Positions 5,960 through 8,950 of a stretch of 8,950 nt of DNA are shown in pieces (position 1 is the stretch's first letter; every line of letters starts with the position of its first letter). Below the pieces are notes generated by a model. That model was given only the letters and a program-made list of their open reading frames with translations. It was not told the DNA's origin and did not search any database. The translations under genes were made by a program, and so were the position numbers. Location: contig JAFGJA010000144.1 in NCBI GenBank assembly GCA_016929355.1, positions 1 through 8,950 of the forward strand, in the 5' to 3' direction. Origin of the DNA: Anaerolineae bacterium. GTDB lineage: Bacteria > Chloroflexota > Anaerolineae > Aggregatilineales > Aggregatilineaceae.

Positions 5960-6958
5960 ATGAAGTCAAAACGTCGAACGACCTTACGTGATGTGGCCCG
6001 CGAGGCAGGCGTATCCTATCAGACCGTATCGCGCGTCATTAATGACAATGATAATGTCGCACCTGCTACCCGTGAACGTGTACTGCTGGCTATTGATAAA
6101 CTGGATTATCGTCCCAATCGTGCGGCACAGGTGATGCAAACGGAACGCTCGCAGACAATTGAAGTGATCATGCCCTATTATGGCTTCAATCGGGTGCTGG
6201 CTGATATGGCCCGGATTACTCATCAATCAGGTTATCATTTCAGCATTTCAGCTATCGATAATACTGAATTCGCTGAGGCACTGATCAGTGCGTCGTCCCG
6301 CTTCATTGATGGCTTAATCTTGACTCCCCTTTCCCCGATCATTGATGATTACGATGAACTCAAACGCTTAACCAAAGGTATTCCTTTTGTCCAAATCGGG
6401 GCACGGTTGGGCACTAATCTGCCATCGGTCATCTATGATCATGCGCAGGGCGCACGTCTGGCGACCCAGCACCTGATCAATCTGGGGCATAAAGTCATCG
6501 CTGAGATTAGCGGACCACTGTGGAATTATGATGGCTATGATCGTCATGAAGGATGGTTAGCCACATTAGCCGACAATAATCTTGACCCATCACTCAGTGT
6601 CGAGGGAGATTTTACGGTTGATGGTGGTTATCAGGCGATGCAGCAATTGCTGGATATGGATGTTAAGTTTAGTGCTGCCTTTGTAGCCAATGACATGATG
6701 GCTTTTGGCGCGCAAACAGCCTTGCGTGAACGGGGCTTGCGTATTCCCGAAGATGTGTCTATTGTCGGGTTCGATGACCTCCAAGAATCGGCTCATTTCG
6801 TGCCGAGTTTGACAACGGTACGTCAAGATTTTGCGTTGTTGGGGCGGCTGGCGATTGAATATGTGGTAAGTTTGATCGAGAATCCTGATACGCCTATTTA
6901 TCAGCGCGTACTGCCGCCCCAATTGGTGGTACGGAAAAGTACGCAACCATATCGATGA
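5960..6958 (+). CDS. LacI-family transcriptional repressor
   Basis: This 332-aa DNA-binding regulator of normal family length should repress the divergent promoters until a sugar ligand binds. Seen: an N-terminal helix-turn-helix (TLRDVAREAGVSYQTVSRVIN, residues 8-28 approximately) and the hinge YRPNRAAQVMQ (50-60). A periplasmic-binding-protein-like ligand domain follows, with the family stretches GARLATQHLINLGHK and NDMMAFGAQTAL, then IPEDVSIVGFDD and PSLTTVRQDF. Residues Tyr20, Gln21 and Arg25 match the specificity residues Tyr17, Gln18 and Arg22 of E. coli LacI. The hinge residue matching LacI Leu56 is Met59. The ATG follows AGGGG with a 5-nt spacer. It is the first gene of the plus-strand operon, with an operator in its own promoter. 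The inducer is unknown; fucose or a fuco-oligosaccharide is the best guess from context. Confidence 0.95.
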   Translation: MKSKRRTTLRDVAREAGVSYQTVSRVINDNDNVAPATRERVLLAIDKLDYRPNRAAQVMQTERSQTIEVIMPYYGFNRVLADMARITHQSGYHFSISAIDNTEFAEALISASSRFIDGLILTPLSPIIDDYDELKRLTKGIPFVQIGARLGTNLPSVIYDHAQGARLATQHLINLGHKVIAEISGPLWNYDGYDRHEGWLATLADNNLDPSLSVEGDFTVDGGYQAMQQLLDMDVKFSAAFVANDMMAFGAQTALRERGLRIPEDVSIVGFDDLQESAHFVPSLTTVRQDFALLGRLAIEYVVSLIENPDTPIYQRVLPPQLVVRKSTQPYR

Positions 6959-6968
6959 GGTCTAACTC

Positions 6969-8198
6969 ATGGCAAAGCAAGTATCACCGCAGGGCTTAAC
7001 CTGGTATCAAGATGCGCGTTTCGGCATGTTCATCCATTGGGGGCTTTATGCGTTAATCGGGCATGGTGAATGGGTGATGCATCTGGAACATATTCCAGTG
7101 GTGGAGTATGAACAACTTGCGCCCCGGTTCAATCCGGTGAAGTTTAATGCCGATGAATGGGTCGCTCTTGCGGCTGATGCAGGACAAAAATACATCGTGA
7201 TCACGAGCCGTCACCACGACGGCTTTAGTATGTATGATACGGCGCTCAGTGACTATAAAGTGACCCATACGCCGTTTGGCCGCGATCCCATTGCTGAATT
7301 GGCGGCTGCCTGCGCGCGGCATGGCGGGATCAAACTGGGATTTTATAGCTCCCTGTTGGATTGGCATCATCCCGCTTATCGTTTTCGCGCTGAAAGCGGG
7401 TTAGCCTGGGCTGATTATCTGGACTTTTTGCATGGGCAGGTCCGCGAACTGTGTACGAATTTTGGCGACTTAGCCTGTCTTTGGTTTGACGGGGATTGGC
7501 CTCTCCATGCGCTAGACGAGGACAGCGCCTATTTTGCGGCGGGCGGATCGTTCGAGTACGAGCGGTTATACGACATGATTCACACGCTGCAACCGGACGC
7601 GGTAGTCCTCAACAATCGCCATGCCGATCCGTTACCGGGTGAAGATATTCAGGGCTTCGAGCAGGATTTGCCGGGGATGAACACTGCCGGGTTTAATGTG
7701 GGCACGGTGTCCGATCTGCCCAAAGAAGTGTGCATGACGATCAATACCAGTTGGGGCTATAAACCGGCGGATCACAATCACAAATCCAGCCGCCATCTGG
7801 TGCATATGTTGGCCCGCAGCGCGAGCGCAGGCGCAAACTACCTGTTGAATGTGGGACCGACGCCGGAAGGTGAAATTGTGCCGTTACATGCGCAACGGTT
7901 GCGGCAGGTAGGCGCGTGGTTACAAACGCACGGTGCGGCCATTTATGGGACGCGCGCGGGAACTATTCCGCCCACCGGTGAAACGGTCAGCACCCAACGT
8001 GAGGCAACGCATTATATTCATGTGCTTGATTATGTGAGCGATGGCGTGGTGTTAAAGCAGGCTCCGACTACGATCCAGCACGCGCAGCTTTTAGCGAATG
8101 GTCAAGAACTCATGCTAGAATGGCAAGGCGAAGATTTGCTTATTGTGCTGCCGGAAGATGGGCGCGATTTCTATAATACGGTCATCGAATTAAGATAG
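6969..8198 (+). CDS. Alpha-L-fucosidase, glycoside hydrolase family 29, cytoplasmic
   Basis: This 409-aa enzyme would release L-fucose from the non-reducing ends of fucosylated glycans with retention of configuration. Seen: GH29 motifs RFGMFIHWGLY (18-27, His23) and TSRHHDGF (79-86, His82 and His83), whose histidines match fucose-binding residues of the Thermotoga enzyme. LWFDGDW (171-177) carries the nucleophile, Asp174. NNR (215-217) and GFEQDLPG follow, with Glu231 the best acid/base candidate from alignment by memory. CMTINTSWGY (255-264) and NYLLNVGPTPEG (290-301) are also family hallmarks. A short beta-rich C-terminal part covers about 325-409. There is no signal peptide, so it acts on imported substrate. 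GAGG, overlapping the repressor's TGA stop, lies 8 nt before the ATG, pointing to coupled translation. Linkage specificity, and GH29-A versus GH29-B, cannot be settled from sequence alone. Confidence 0.95.
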   Translation: MAKQVSPQGLTWYQDARFGMFIHWGLYALIGHGEWVMHLEHIPVVEYEQLAPRFNPVKFNADEWVALAADAGQKYIVITSRHHDGFSMYDTALSDYKVTHTPFGRDPIAELAAACARHGGIKLGFYSSLLDWHHPAYRFRAESGLAWADYLDFLHGQVRELCTNFGDLACLWFDGDWPLHALDEDSAYFAAGGSFEYERLYDMIHTLQPDAVVLNNRHADPLPGEDIQGFEQDLPGMNTAGFNVGTVSDLPKEVCMTINTSWGYKPADHNHKSSRHLVHMLARSASAGANYLLNVGPTPEGEIVPLHAQRLRQVGAWLQTHGAAIYGTRAGTIPPTGETVSTQREATHYIHVLDYVSDGVVLKQAPTTIQHAQLLANGQELMLEWQGEDLLIVLPEDGRDFYNTVIELR

Positions 8199-8211
8199 GT
8201 TAGCCGTAACC

Positions 8212-8950
8212 ATGCCATCAAAACTTGCCGGGTTTGTGTTTGATCTGGATGGGACAGTTTATTTAGGCGAAGCGGCGCTGCCGGGCGCAGTTGACACTAT
8301 CGCCTATCTGCGCGAACACGGCAAACGTATTTTGTTTGTCAGCAACAAACCGTTAGAACCACGCGCCGCCTATGCTGCGAAATTGACGCGCCTGGGGATT
8401 CCTGCGACGGCGGATGATGTGGTGACTTCGGGCTATGTCCTGGGTTATCACTTAGCGGCCCATTATCCCGATCTGAATTTGTACGTTATTGGCGAACAAT
8501 CTTTGATCGATGAATTGCACGGGCATGGGTTGACCGTTGTGCCGGAGTTCCGTGATCAAGACTCGCAAGAGGTGATTCAACCACACGGGATTGACGCGGT
8601 TGTCGTGGCCTTTGATCGCACGCTGGATTATCGGAAATTGAATACGGCGTATCAGGCGTTGCTCAATGGCGCGCGTTTTTTTGCGACCAATGCTGATAAA
8701 ACGTGCCCGATGCCGGGGGGCGGTATTCCTGATGCGGGGGCCACGATCACCGCGCTGGAACATCTGACCGGGCGTAAATTGGAACTGCTGGCGGGTAAGC
8801 CCTCCCAACTCATCATGGATGTGGCGCTGCGACGGCTCGATCTTGCGCCGGAACAATGTATGATGGTCGGGGATCGCCTGGAAACGGATATGCTGATGGG
8901 CCAGCAAGCGGGCATGTTGACCGCCGCCGTGATGAGCGGCGCTTCGACGC
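8212..8950 (+). CDS. HAD-superfamily hydrolase, NagD-like subfamily IIA (partial, first 246 residues)
   Basis: This is a probable cytoplasmic phosphatase acting on a small phosphorylated metabolite, perhaps a sugar phosphate. All four HAD motifs are in the window: DLDGT with Asp11 and Asp13 (residues 11-15), SNK (44-46), Lys196 in AGKPS, and GDRLETDM with Asp221 and Asp226. The NagD-type C2 cap is visible between motifs II and III, including VVVAFDRTLDY and FFATNADKTCPMPGGGIPDAG. The frame is open to the right edge; family members are about 250-275 aa, so only a short C-terminus is missing. The ATG lies 13 nt after the fucosidase stop, with only a weak AGGT-like site ahead, which fits membership of the same operon. 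Relatives include NagD, AraL and 4-nitrophenylphosphatases. The true substrate is not predictable, and a link to fucose metabolism is context only. Confidence 0.92.
   Translation, partial: MPSKLAGFVFDLDGTVYLGEAALPGAVDTIAYLREHGKRILFVSNKPLEPRAAYAAKLTRLGIPATADDVVTSGYVLGYHLAAHYPDLNLYVIGEQSLIDELHGHGLTVVPEFRDQDSQEVIQPHGIDAVVVAFDRTLDYRKLNTAYQALLNGARFFATNADKTCPMPGGGIPDAGATITALEHLTGRKLELLAGKPSQLIMDVALRRLDLAPEQCMMVGDRLETDMLMGQQAGMLTAAVMSGAST

Noticed and set aside
8452..8907. Open frames on the minus strand opposite the right-hand end
   Set aside because: They mirror the NagD-like gene, whose four HAD motifs are in order on the plus strand; the antisense proteins show no recognisable domain.
1..8950. 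CRISPR arrays, tRNA or rRNA genes, insertion sequences, defence genes
   Set aside because: No regular direct repeats, RNA gene signatures, transposase-like frames or terminal inverted repeats were seen. The window is explained by one metabolic locus, so I do not claim a wholly new type of system.

Overview
The window reads as one carbohydrate-utilisation locus built around a divergent control region. The organism is probably a Chloroflexota bacterium (Anaerolineae-like). That placement rests on the style of the 650-aa binding protein (mature start QDDDGMYGEAPMLAEKVA, then ELPPVAERLPVNP), moderate GC content and mixed codon use. It is a judgement from memory of the family, not a search. All genes use ATG starts and standard stops, and no mobile elements, CRISPR arrays or RNA genes were seen.

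Left arm (minus strand, read from 5551 down to 1): a complete-looking five-gene ABC importer of the oligopeptide (Opp/Dpp) type. The order is solute-binding protein (5551-3599), permease OppB/DppB type (3513-2524), permease OppC/DppC type (2508-1324), ATPase OppD/DppD type (1302-259) and ATPase OppF/DppF type (272 and running off the left edge). Gaps are 85, 15 and 21 nt, then a 14-nt overlap. A strong hairpin sits in the 85-nt gap after the binding-protein gene.

Right arm (plus strand): a LacI-family repressor (5960-6958), a cytoplasmic GH29 alpha-L-fucosidase (6969-8198) and a NagD-like HAD-superfamily phosphatase (8212, running off the right edge). Gaps are 10 and 13 nt, so the three genes look co-transcribed.

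The most informative part is the 408-bp divergent region (5552-5959). It holds two copies of an identical 17-mer, TTTTGTGACAAGTCACA, in opposite orientations, each reading in the direction of its own transcript. One copy directly abuts an extended -10 element (TGATATAGT) for the importer operon. The other exactly fills the 17-bp spacer between TTGATT and TACAAT in front of the repressor. The half-site TTGTGA and its N4 spacing match the symmetric lac operator, and the repressor's recognition helix (YQTVSRV) is the same as that of E. coli LacI. The natural model is that this repressor controls both the importer and its own fucosidase operon.

Together the genes suggest import of fucose-containing oligosaccharides by a transporter that sequence annotation would call a peptide transporter, followed by intracellular removal of fucose. 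Substrate and inducer are inferred from gene context only.
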